Below the pieces are notes generated by a model that worked only from the letters and a program-made list of their open reading frames with translations, did no database searches and was not told the origin of the DNA. The translations under genes were made by a program, and so were the position numbers. A DNA stretch of 64,000 bases from Nitrospirota bacterium (lineage in GTDB: Bacteria > Nitrospirota > Thermodesulfovibrionia > Thermodesulfovibrionales > JdFR-88). The DNA lies in the NCBI GenBank assembly GCA_021789555.1, contig JAJYJK010000008.1, positions 1 through 64,000 of the forward strand. Direction: 5' to 3'. The first letter of the stretch is position 1. Each line of letters starts with the position of its first letter. Below are positions 42,271 through 49,832 of the stretch, in pieces.

Positions 42271-44166
42271 ATGAGGGGAACGCTCTTTCTCCTCGCGGTC
42301 GCCCTGCTGCTCGCGTTCTGTCTCGCGCCGAGGCCGGCGAGCTCCGCCATAACGCTGACGGGCAGCAACTGGGCGTATAGCACCCTGGGGACGGCTGTGT
42401 CCAATGCGGCACCGTCTCTCTCGGTCGGCAGCGGCCAGGGCATCCGTTTCCCGGCGTCGGGCAATTTCCGGGCGGTGCTGTTCGACGCCGCGTGCATCTC
42501 TCCGGCCGGTTGCGCGGACAGGGAGATTATGACCCTTACGCATTCGTCGGGCGACACGTTTAATATTATCAACCGCGGGCAGGAGGGGACGACGACGCCC
42601 CCCTTGTGGGTCTCCGGGTCGCAGATATGGGCACCTTTGACTGAGGGGCGGCTAGATGAGATCGACAACGATCTCTCCGGCATCGAGGGCGGCACATACG
42701 TTCTGAATAACATCCGGACGAAAGGCCCCTGGGTGGACGTGCGCGCCTACGGCGCGACCGGCAACGGCGTCACGGACGATTCGGCGGCGCTTCAGAACGC
42801 GATCAACGCGGCCCATGCGGCGGCGGTAATCGCAAACGTGACATCGCTCAGCGCCGGCGCGGTAAACGGGCAGACATATGTCACCGTCTACGCACCTACG
42901 GGCTCGTATTTAATTAAGTCCGCGCTCTCCGTGACCGCGGGCGTCGACCTCCGTTTTGAGGGAGAGATATTGAACGGCCTGACGAATGCGACCGCCCCCG
43001 GCATCGTTTTCCATGCGTTTTCGGCGTGCGACCTCCTGAAGTACAACGCGCAAACGCATGGCGGCGTTTTGTTCGGCGATGCAAATACGCAGAACCAGAT
43101 ACGGATAGGCTACGCGAATGTTGCGCAGGGATCGTACAATCCCGTGTCCGGCGTACACGGGGTTAAATTCCAGGGATGGAATTTTGTGGCTGACAGACTC
43201 GAGGTGAACGGCTTCGATCACGATGTCGATATGGCGTCCGCTTCGGACGTCCGCTTCGGGCAGGTCATCGTGGTCGGCGGCTACAGCGGCCTCGTACTCA
43301 GCGGGTGCGAGCACATATTTGTATCGTTCCTGGACGCCGACACGGTGGACCAGCAGGGCATCGCGATAGATGGCTCCGACGATATAAATCTGAGGGGGAC
43401 AATATGGTACAACGATTCTGGCGGCGCTCCGGCGATAGCGACCGCCGCGTTGATAGGATATTACAGCTCGTCGTCTCCGGATGAAAACCTGCATCTCGAT
43501 CTGAGCATTGCGAATACAGGGGGGGGAGGGATAAAGTTGGCGTACGTGGGGCATTCCGTAGTCCGCATCTCCCTCCTCGCCAACGCAGGACTGTACACCG
43601 GCAACACCCATCCCCTCACTACGGGTATCACCTACGCCACGGGGGTGGATCCCTCCGTCGTGGTCGAGGGATACATCGACCCCACAATCACGACGCCGAT
43701 CTCCGGCGCGGTCATCGGGACGCTCCGGACGAACCTCCGGGAGGATTTGGCGGGCGAAATAAAAACGTATAACGGCATCGCCACGGCGGCGGTCGGGATG
43801 CCGGCGATTTACGCGGCGGCGGACCCGACCGCGCAGGGCGCAGCCATCTCTAATACGGTTATCTATACGCCGCCCGCAAACGGAAGGTATCGCGTCTCCG
43901 CGTATATCGTCGTGACGCAGGCGGCCACTACGTCCTCCACGATGCCCGCCGTCAACGTGGGCTATACCTGCGCGGACAATTCCACGGCGCAGAGCATCCC
44001 GCTCACCAGCACGAGCGCGGGCAACACGCTGACGACGCTGGCGTCGGGCAGCGCGATAATCGACGCCAAAGGGGGTGTCCCCATCACGTTCTCGGCCTCC
44101 GGGTATGCGAGCTCCGGCGCGACCCCCATGCAATATGCCCTCCATATCAGGGTGGAGGCGCTCTGA
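42271..44166 (+). CDS. Exported pectate-lyase-like beta-helix protein
   Basis: A 631-aa protein with a clear signal peptide (GTLFLLAVALLLAFCLAPRPASS). Residues about 35-130 look like a small beta domain (YSTLGTAVSNAAPSLSVGSGQGI). The Pectate_lyase_3 signature follows (VDVRAYGATGNGVTDDSAALQNAINAA), then a long right-handed beta-helix. The C-terminal 150 residues are a jelly-roll-like domain (NGRYRVSAYIVVTQAATT). Such helices are common in phage tail spikes, but those normally lack a signal peptide. It may act on exopolysaccharide after export, or be a spike with an unusual route. Confidence 0.75.
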   Translation: MRGTLFLLAVALLLAFCLAPRPASSAITLTGSNWAYSTLGTAVSNAAPSLSVGSGQGIRFPASGNFRAVLFDAACISPAGCADREIMTLTHSSGDTFNIINRGQEGTTTPPLWVSGSQIWAPLTEGRLDEIDNDLSGIEGGTYVLNNIRTKGPWVDVRAYGATGNGVTDDSAALQNAINAAHAAAVIANVTSLSAGAVNGQTYVTVYAPTGSYLIKSALSVTAGVDLRFEGEILNGLTNATAPGIVFHAFSACDLLKYNAQTHGGVLFGDANTQNQIRIGYANVAQGSYNPVSGVHGVKFQGWNFVADRLEVNGFDHDVDMASASDVRFGQVIVVGGYSGLVLSGCEHIFVSFLDADTVDQQGIAIDGSDDINLRGTIWYNDSGGAPAIATAALIGYYSSSSPDENLHLDLSIANTGGGGIKLAYVGHSVVRISLLANAGLYTGNTHPLTTGITYATGVDPSVVVEGYIDPTITTPISGAVIGTLRTNLREDLAGEIKTYNGIATAAVGMPAIYAAADPTAQGAAISNTVIYTPPANGRYRVSAYIVVTQAATTSSTMPAVNVGYTCADNSTAQSIPLTSTSAGNTLTTLASGSAIIDAKGGVPITFSASGYASSGATPMQYALHIRVEAL

Positions 44167-44486
44167 TGTTCAGCCTGTCCCCCGCTATCGTCCAGGCGCT
44201 CATAAACGCGGGCGGGGGCCTGCTCATAGCCCTGGTCATCCTGCTCGGCCTCTACAGGCTGGCGGACAAGCACGGAGTGCAGTTTATCGCGGCCCAGCAG
44301 GCCCAGGCCGTGGCGATGGGGAAGCAGGCGGAATCGATGGAGGACATGAAGACCGCGATAAAGGAGTTCGTAGGGCGGGACAACTCGGAGCACCGGGAAA
44401 TACTCATATTGCAGAAACTCACGATAGACAAACTAAAGGACCTGGAGGGCGCGCTAAATGGCGGACGCGAAAAAGGAACGGTATAG
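44166..44486 (+). CDS. Small membrane-anchored coiled-coil protein
   Basis: A 106-aa protein with one N-terminal membrane segment (AGGGLLIALVILLGLYRLAD) and a helical tail (QQAQAVAMGKQAESMEDMKTAIKEFVG). This looks like an i-spanin or similar lysis accessory. No partner outer-membrane lipoprotein is seen nearby. The gene overlaps the previous stop by one base. Confidence 0.55.
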   Translation: MFSLSPAIVQALINAGGGLLIALVILLGLYRLADKHGVQFIAAQQAQAVAMGKQAESMEDMKTAIKEFVGRDNSEHREILILQKLTIDKLKDLEGALNGGREKGTV

Positions 44487-44760
44487 GCGCATCCGGGGCC
44501 TGATACTCAAGCTCCTGGTCTACGTCCATCCGAAGACTATGGACCCGCTGACGCTCATGAAACTGCTCGACGACCTCGACTACAGGATCACCGAGGACGA
44601 GCTGGACAGCTATATCGATTACCTCGAAGAGAAAAAGCTCGTTGAGGTCATTGAGCGTAAGGGTAATGGCGTCCGTCTGAAAATGGTGAAAATTTCCCCT
44701 CGCGGGATTGATGTGCTGGACGGCGAGTCGGAAACCGGCATCGACGTGTGCGGACTGTGA
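44458..44760 (+). CDS. Mu gp26-like winged-helix protein
   Basis: A 100-aa winged-helix protein (RRIRGLILKLLVYVHPKTMDPLTLMKLLDDLDYRITEDELDSYIDYLEEKKLVEVIERKG). It occupies the place of the small Mu genes just upstream of the small terminase. It overlaps the membrane protein gene by 29 nt. Confidence 0.7.
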   Translation: MADAKKERYRRIRGLILKLLVYVHPKTMDPLTLMKLLDDLDYRITEDELDSYIDYLEEKKLVEVIERKGNGVRLKMVKISPRGIDVLDGESETGIDVCGL

Positions 44761-44776
44761 CGGACACCAGCGGGCT

Positions 44777-45229
44777 ATGACGGACCCCAAGGGCAAGGCA
44801 ATCCGCGCGAACATCGAGATGGCGTTCGGGGTCTACTGCCTCCTCGGCGGCAATGTATCAAAGACCCTGGTCGAACTCGCAAAGCGTGGGTTAAAACTCT
44901 CCCGGCCGACCATGGACAAGTGGATAAAGGATTACCGCTTCGCGGAGCGCATGCAGAGCGCGGACGCCGAGCGGCAAAGAGCGAACGATAGTCAACTCTC
45001 TTTTGAGCAGGCGATGATGTCGAAGCTGGTCGCCCAGATAGAAAAATACGAAATGTACCTGGAGAGCGCGCCTGGCATCGACAACCAGGCGACGTATGCG
45101 TACACGAACCTGCTGAAAACCGTTGTGGAATTATCGCGCAAGGTGAAGGTGAAGGAAGACAAAAATCCGGAGGCGCTGAAACAGGCCGCGGATGAGATAC
45201 TGGAGAGCGAGTATGGGATTAAAAGATAA
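44777..45229 (+). CDS. Phage terminase small subunit (Mu gp27-like)
   Basis: A 150-aa protein. The HTH region (GNVSKTLVELAKRGLKLSRPTMDKWIKDYRFAERM) and a helical C-terminus fit a small terminase that recognises packaging DNA. I start at MTDPKGKAIR (44777). The last codons overlap the large terminase start. Confidence 0.75.
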   Translation: MTDPKGKAIRANIEMAFGVYCLLGGNVSKTLVELAKRGLKLSRPTMDKWIKDYRFAERMQSADAERQRANDSQLSFEQAMMSKLVAQIEKYEMYLESAPGIDNQATYAYTNLLKTVVELSRKVKVKEDKNPEALKQAADEILESEYGIKR

Positions 45230-46673
45230 AATGGAACCCACCCTCCCGCCCTCCAATTTAGATGGGGGCTCCGCCCCCAGGCCCCCGAAAGGCACGGCAA
45301 AATCAAAAAGCATTTTACTGCCATATCAAAGAAATTGGCTGAACGATAAATCTCAAAAAAAAATCTGGCTGGCCGCCAGGCAGGTCGGCAAATCCTTCGC
45401 CCTCTCGATGGAGGCCGTCGTGGAGGGCCTGGAGGCCCGCTGTAACAATATGATCCTCTCATCGAGCCAGCGGCAGAGCACGGAGGTCATGCAAAAGGTC
45501 TATACCCATCTCCGGTACCTCAAGGTCCGTAGCGACGACGTTATACGCGCGGAGAGGGAATCCCGCGAAGAGGTCGAGTTGCCAAACGGTTCCAGGATAA
45601 TCAGCCTGCCAGCCAATCCTGACACGGTGCGCGGTTTTTCGGGCAACGTGTTCCTTGACGAGTTTGCCTTCCATCGGAACTCAAACGAGATCTGGAAATC
45701 GATGTATCCCGCGATCACGCGGGGGAAACGCATCAGGATATCGTCGACGCCCAACGGCAAGAGCAACATGTTTTATCGTCTGTGGACCGAAAGCGATTTC
45801 TCGAAGCACCAGACCAGCATTTACGAGGCGCAGGCCCAGGGCCTCGACGTGGATATAGAGGCGCTCAAGCGCGGCATCGCGGACCCCGACGCCTGGGCCC
45901 AGGAGTACGAGTGCCGCTTCGTAGACGAGGCGACGGCGTTTATCACCTATGAGATGATAACGGGCTGCGAGGATGAAAATGCGACGAAGGAATTGTCGGG
46001 TTACGCTCCGCTAACCCGACCTACGGGCGATTTTTACCTCGGCATGGACGTGGCCCGCAAGGGCGACCTCACCATCTTCTGGCTATGGGAGAAGGTGGGA
46101 GACGTCTTCTGGACCAGGATGGTCAAGGAGATGAGAAACACGCCGTTCAGCGTCCAGCGGGATTTTCTGTATGGGTTATTGGGCGGGGAAACCGTAGGGG
46201 CAGACCCGCGTGTCTGCCCAGATGGGCGCACACATGGGTGCGCCCCTACATTCCGCATCCGCCGCTGCTGCATCGATTCCACCGGCCTCGGGGCCCAGCT
46301 CGCCGAGGAGGCGATTGACAGGTTTGGTCCCACTGTAGAGGCCGTGCTGTTCACGCAAAAGGTCAAGGAGGATTTGGCAGTGACGCTGCGGCGGAAATTC
46401 GAGGACCGGCAGGTCCGCATCCCGGCCGACAGGGACATCCGCGAGGACATCCATTCGGTCAAAAGATTCACAACGTCCGCCGGCAACATCCGCTTCGATG
46501 CGGAGCGGACGGAGCTTGGCCATGCGGACCGTTTCTGGGCGGCCGCCCTGGGTGTTCACGCCGGCACGGGCGCGCCCTGGGTGGCCGAGTTCGAGGTGCC
46601 GGCGAAATCGGAGAGGGCGTTCCTGGGGATGAGGGGTTTTTTCGGGGAGCGGAGGGCGCCGGCATGGCAATAG
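45213..46673 (+). CDS. Phage terminase large subunit (Mu gp28-like)
   Basis: A 486-aa packaging ATPase-nuclease. The ATPase has Walker A AARQVGKSFAL and Walker B NVFLDEFAFH. The nuclease domain begins FYLGMDVARKGDLTIFWLW and continues with CCIDSTGLGAQLAEEAIDRFGP. Two host-type palindromic repeats are inserted in frame. One follows the start (PTLPPSNLDGGSAPRPPKG), and one lies between two nuclease-domain strands (VGADPRVCPDGRTHGCAPT). Both sit where loops or termini are expected, so the enzyme may still work. Confidence 0.9.
   Translation: MGLKDKMEPTLPPSNLDGGSAPRPPKGTAKSKSILLPYQRNWLNDKSQKKIWLAARQVGKSFALSMEAVVEGLEARCNNMILSSSQRQSTEVMQKVYTHLRYLKVRSDDVIRAERESREEVELPNGSRIISLPANPDTVRGFSGNVFLDEFAFHRNSNEIWKSMYPAITRGKRIRISSTPNGKSNMFYRLWTESDFSKHQTSIYEAQAQGLDVDIEALKRGIADPDAWAQEYECRFVDEATAFITYEMITGCEDENATKELSGYAPLTRPTGDFYLGMDVARKGDLTIFWLWEKVGDVFWTRMVKEMRNTPFSVQRDFLYGLLGGETVGADPRVCPDGRTHGCAPTFRIRRCCIDSTGLGAQLAEEAIDRFGPTVEAVLFTQKVKEDLAVTLRRKFEDRQVRIPADRDIREDIHSVKRFTTSAGNIRFDAERTELGHADRFWAAALGVHAGTGAPWVAEFEVPAKSERAFLGMRGFFGERRAPAWQ
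45237..45287. repeat. Family B repeat inside the terminase gene
   Basis: cccaccctcccgccctcc...gggggctccgcccccaggccccc has the arm and hairpin of the intergenic host elements at 1504, 6684, 12818 and 21286. It is read in frame near the terminase N-terminus. Confidence 0.75.
46194..46249. repeat. Palindromic repeat, family D, inside the terminase gene
   Basis: A 56-bp element with outer arms gtaggggc and gcccctac and an inner cagacccgcgtgtctg hairpin. It is read as VGADPRVCPDGRTHGCAPT, a peptide typical of dispersed repeats. No other copy is in the window. Confidence 0.75.
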
Positions 46674-46840
46674 GCCGGCTTAGCCAAATGCCCCAGGATC
46701 GACTTAGGGCGCTGAGTGGCTATCTGGATAAGGGTCGCCCGAGGGTGAACGCGGGTAAACCGTTTACCCGGGGGTCTGGAGCGATTCTGGCGGCATGTCC
46801 GGGAGGTAATTTTAGGATGGGGGAGAGGTTTGATGCCTGA
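46664..46840 (+). CDS. Possible small phage protein (58 aa), absent from the ORF track
   Basis: An ORF that fills the gap between the large terminase and the portal, overlapping both. Its start has a ggagggcgcc RBS-like stretch. The product (MAIGRLSQMPQDRLRALSGYLDKGRPRV...) is basic and has no known domain. Confidence 0.4.
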   Translation: MAIGRLSQMPQDRLRALSGYLDKGRPRVNAGKPFTRGSGAILAACPGGNFRMGERFDA

Positions 46841-48482
46841 CGACCCTAAAACCGGCACGCCGGAAATCACCACGGACCAAAACCAGGCGGCAATAATCGC
46901 GGACGCCCTGGCGCAGCCGCGGCAGGACCTGGACACGGAGAAAAAGCCTCTCATCGATGTCGAGGTCGCATCGCAGATCTCGGACCCCTGGTGGGCGTAC
47001 TACACCGGCAAAATCCTTCTGAACCCGGACAAGACCCTCCGCACCGAGGGGCTCCAGAACACCGAACTGTACGAGGACCTGCTCAGGGACGCGCTCGTCC
47101 GTTCGAATCTCCAGACGCGGAGACTCGCTGTCATCGGCAAGGAATGGGACGTCGTCCCCGGCGGCGATCGCCGCGCGGACCAGAAAATTGCGGATTACGT
47201 GACCGACGTCCTGGAGAACTTCGATTTCGATACCGCGCGGTTCGCTCTCCTCCAGGGGATACTCACCGGCTTCAAGGTCTCCGAGATAATGTGGGAATAC
47301 TCGGAGGGCGACGTATGGATAAAGGAGCTGATCGCCAAGCCCACGCGCAGATGGTCTTTCGGCCTCGCTCGCGAGCTGCGGATGCTCACGCGCGCGAACA
47401 CGTTCGAGGGGACCCCGGTGCCGGACCGCAAGTTCCAGGTGTTCCGTAACGCGGCGGACAACGGCTCGCCCTATGGGGACGGCCTCGGCAGCTCGCTTTA
47501 CTGGCTCGTCTGGTTCAAGAAGAACGCCATAAAATTCTGGATGATTTTCTCGGAAAAATTCGGGTCTCCCACGGCGGTGGGCACATACCCGCCGGGGACG
47601 ACGAAGGACCAGCAGGATGCGCTGCTCGCGGCCCTCGCCGCGATACAGCAGGAATCGGCCGTGAAAATCCCGGAGACGATGAGCGTCTCGCTCCTGGAGG
47701 CCCAGCGCACGGGCTCTATGAACAATTACGAGATGCTGCTGAGTTTTTTTAACCAGGAGATCACGACCCTCATCCTGGGGCAGACGCTCACGACCGCCTC
47801 CGGCCACTCCGGCCGGTCGGGCTCCGGCGGCCAGGCCGCGGCGAAGACGCACGAGGAGGTCCGGGAGGACTATATCAAGGCGGATGCGGACCTGCTTTCA
47901 AACGCGCTCAACAGCCAGTTGATCCGCTGGCTGGTGGACTATAATTTTCCCGGAGTAAAAAAATATCCCAAACTGTGGATCCGCACGGATGCGGAGGCGG
48001 ACCTTAAACCTCTGTCGGACCGCGATGCGATCCTGCAAAAAATGGGCCTGCGGATACCGGCCTCGTACCTGTACGACACCTACGGCATCCCCGAGCCGCA
48101 GGAGGGCGAGGAGGTTTTAACGCCCATAGCGGGAGGCGCGGCGGCCGGCGCGGGCAACGCCTCAACCGGCGGCGATGCCGGGACATTCGCGGAAAACCAG
48201 AAACGCCTCGTCAGCGGCGCGCACATTCTGGCGAGGAAGGCGCACGTGGTGGATGATCTCGCAAGCCGTCTTCACCGGGACGCCCCCGCGGATGATTTTA
48301 TGGCACCGGTGATGGAACTGGTCAAAAACGCCCGCAGCTATGACGATATTCGGGACGGCATCCAAAAACTGTATGGCAAAATTGATCCCGCTAAAATGGG
48401 CGCGATAATGCAACGCGCCATCGCCGCGGCTGATTTAGCCGGACGCGCCCTGGAAGCGGGCGCGGGGGGCGAGAATGTTTAA
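46833..48482 (+). CDS. Phage portal protein (Mu gp29-like, DUF935)
   Basis: A 549-aa DUF935 portal protein, which forms the DNA entry ring of the head. Family segments include VASQISDPWWAYYTGKILLNPDKTLR, RRLAVIGKEWDVVPGGDRRAD, KVSEIMWEY, and the long C-terminal helical part (FNQEITTLILGQTLTTASGHSGRSGSGGQA). I use the ATG at 46833; the track TTG lies just one codon upstream. The end overlaps the F-like gene by 8 nt. Confidence 0.9.
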   Translation: MPDDPKTGTPEITTDQNQAAIIADALAQPRQDLDTEKKPLIDVEVASQISDPWWAYYTGKILLNPDKTLRTEGLQNTELYEDLLRDALVRSNLQTRRLAVIGKEWDVVPGGDRRADQKIADYVTDVLENFDFDTARFALLQGILTGFKVSEIMWEYSEGDVWIKELIAKPTRRWSFGLARELRMLTRANTFEGTPVPDRKFQVFRNAADNGSPYGDGLGSSLYWLVWFKKNAIKFWMIFSEKFGSPTAVGTYPPGTTKDQQDALLAALAAIQQESAVKIPETMSVSLLEAQRTGSMNNYEMLLSFFNQEITTLILGQTLTTASGHSGRSGSGGQAAAKTHEEVREDYIKADADLLSNALNSQLIRWLVDYNFPGVKKYPKLWIRTDAEADLKPLSDRDAILQKMGLRIPASYLYDTYGIPEPQEGEEVLTPIAGGAAAGAGNASTGGDAGTFAENQKRLVSGAHILARKAHVVDDLASRLHRDAPADDFMAPVMELVKNARSYDDIRDGIQKLYGKIDPAKMGAIMQRAIAAADLAGRALEAGAGGENV

Positions 48483-49278
48483 TGCCCGGAAAACGCCTGA
48501 AAACCCGTTTATAAACGCACTGGGGGCATTTCCCAGGGCCATCCGTGGCTCCCATAATCTGTTTTTTACGGAGGCGTATCCTCTCAGCCTCCCTTTCGAC
48601 GAGGCGATTAAATTTTTCCGCCAGAAAATCAACCTCTCATCCAAGGACTGGACGGAGATATGGGAGGCCATGCACACACGCGCCTTCACCGTCGCCGGCG
48701 CGATGAGGGACGATCTCCTGCATGACCTGCGTGACGCGATCGACAAGGCCCTGGCCCAGGGAACGACCATAGAGGATTTCCGCCAGTCATTTGACCAGAC
48801 CGTCCATAAATACGGCTGGGACTACAAGGGCGCCCGCGGCTGGCGCACCGGCGTCATATTCGATACCAACCTCCGCACCGCCTATGCCGCCGGCCACTAT
48901 CAGCAGATGACTCAGCCTGAGGTTTTGCGGGAGCGGCCCTATTGGCAGTATATAGGCGGCCTCTCAGAGCATCCCCGGCCGCTGCACCTCGAGTGGAGCG
49001 GCACGATATTGCGGGCGGACGATCCCTGGTGGAACACGCACTACCCGCCCAACGGCTGGGGCTGAAAATGCATTGTGGTGAGCGTCTCCGGTCCGGAGAT
49101 GTCGCGGGACGGGCTTAAAGTCAATAAAGCGCCTGATGACGGCACGTATGAATGGACGAACCCGCACACGGGGGAGATCATCGAGGTGCCTAAGGGCATA
49201 GACCCGGGGTGGGCGTATAACCCCGGGAAGGTGGCCGGGGGCCTCGTCTCTCCCGTACCGTTCGGAGGTGAAAAATAA
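48475..49278 (+). CDS. Mu F-like minor head protein with in-frame TGA (putative selenoprotein)
   Basis: The first 196 codons encode a Mu gp30/F-like minor head protein (FRQKINLSSKDWTEIWEAMHTRAFTVAGAMRDDLL; NLRTAYAAGHYQQM; RPLHLEWSGTIL). They stop at a TGA (49063-49065) inside PPNGWG-TGA-KC, where the family has GWGC-x-C. The same frame goes on for 70 codons (IVVSVSGPEMSRDGLKVNK...) and contains the family-like DPGWAYNPGKVAGG before a TAA at 49278. A hairpin that fits bacterial SECIS rules lies at 49082-49102. Reading the TGA as selenocysteine gives one 267-aa protein with U-K-C. The tail alone lacks a good RBS, so it is unlikely to be a separate gene. Confidence 0.75.
49082..49102 (+). promoter_or_regulatory. 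SECIS-like hairpin after the head-protein TGA
   Basis: GCGTCTCC-GGTCC-GGAGATGT folds into an 8-bp stem (two G-U pairs) with a GGUCC loop. The loop starts 24 nt after the TGA, within the range known for bacterial SECIS, and opens with two G as required. The element is inside coding sequence, as in bacterial selenoprotein genes. Confidence 0.6.
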
Positions 49279-49832
49279 TGTCTGGCTCAATGATACAGCT
49301 CAGCGTTGACGACCGGGAGGCCCTGGGCGCTATTTCCCGCCTGGCCGAAAAGGGCCGGGACATGACGCCGCTGATGGAGACGTTAGGCGAGACGATAAGG
49401 TCGTCGGTCGTCAGGAATTTCGAGGCGGGCGGCCGGCCGGACAGGTGGCCCAAATCCCAGCGGGTAATAAAAAAAGGCGGCAAGACGCTCATTAAAAGCG
49501 GCAGGCTCATGAACTCGATCCACGCGAGGGCGTATCCGAATATGGTAGAGGTCGGCACGAATGTCATCTATGCCGCGGCCCACCAGTTCGGCAACAGGAA
49601 ATCCTTTTTCGTGGAGGTGGGGGAGCACATGAGACGCGCGCACTCCCGTGACGTCCGGGAGGGCGGCAAACCGCGCGGCAGGCTGCTCGCGGCAGGGCAG
49701 GCGCACGTGAATATGCACCGGCGCATGCAGCACATGAATCTGCCGAAGCGGCCGTTCCTGATGATTCAGGACAAGGACTGGCCGGTGATACTGGGGCACG
49801 CGAAAAACTTTTTAGCGGAGGCGAATCAATGA
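49278..49832 (+). CDS. G: Phage virion morphogenesis protein (Mu gpG-like)
   Basis: A 184-aa protein of the Mu G / phage tail completion group (PF05069 type). FEAGGRPDRWPKSQRVIKKGGKTLIKSGRLMNSIHARAYPNMVEVGTNVIYAAAHQFG is the characteristic centre, and LPKRPFLMI is near the end. It acts in head-tail joining. Its start overlaps the last base of the F-like gene read through the TGA, which supports the longer F protein. Confidence 0.88.
   Translation: MSGSMIQLSVDDREALGAISRLAEKGRDMTPLMETLGETIRSSVVRNFEAGGRPDRWPKSQRVIKKGGKTLIKSGRLMNSIHARAYPNMVEVGTNVIYAAAHQFGNRKSFFVEVGEHMRRAHSRDVREGGKPRGRLLAAGQAHVNMHRRMQHMNLPKRPFLMIQDKDWPVILGHAKNFLAEANQ

Noticed and set aside
49075-49278. Separate 67-aa gene after the F-like gene
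   Set aside because: Its GTG start has no RBS and the sequence continues the F-family C-terminus in the same frame, so it is better explained as the part after a recoded TGA.
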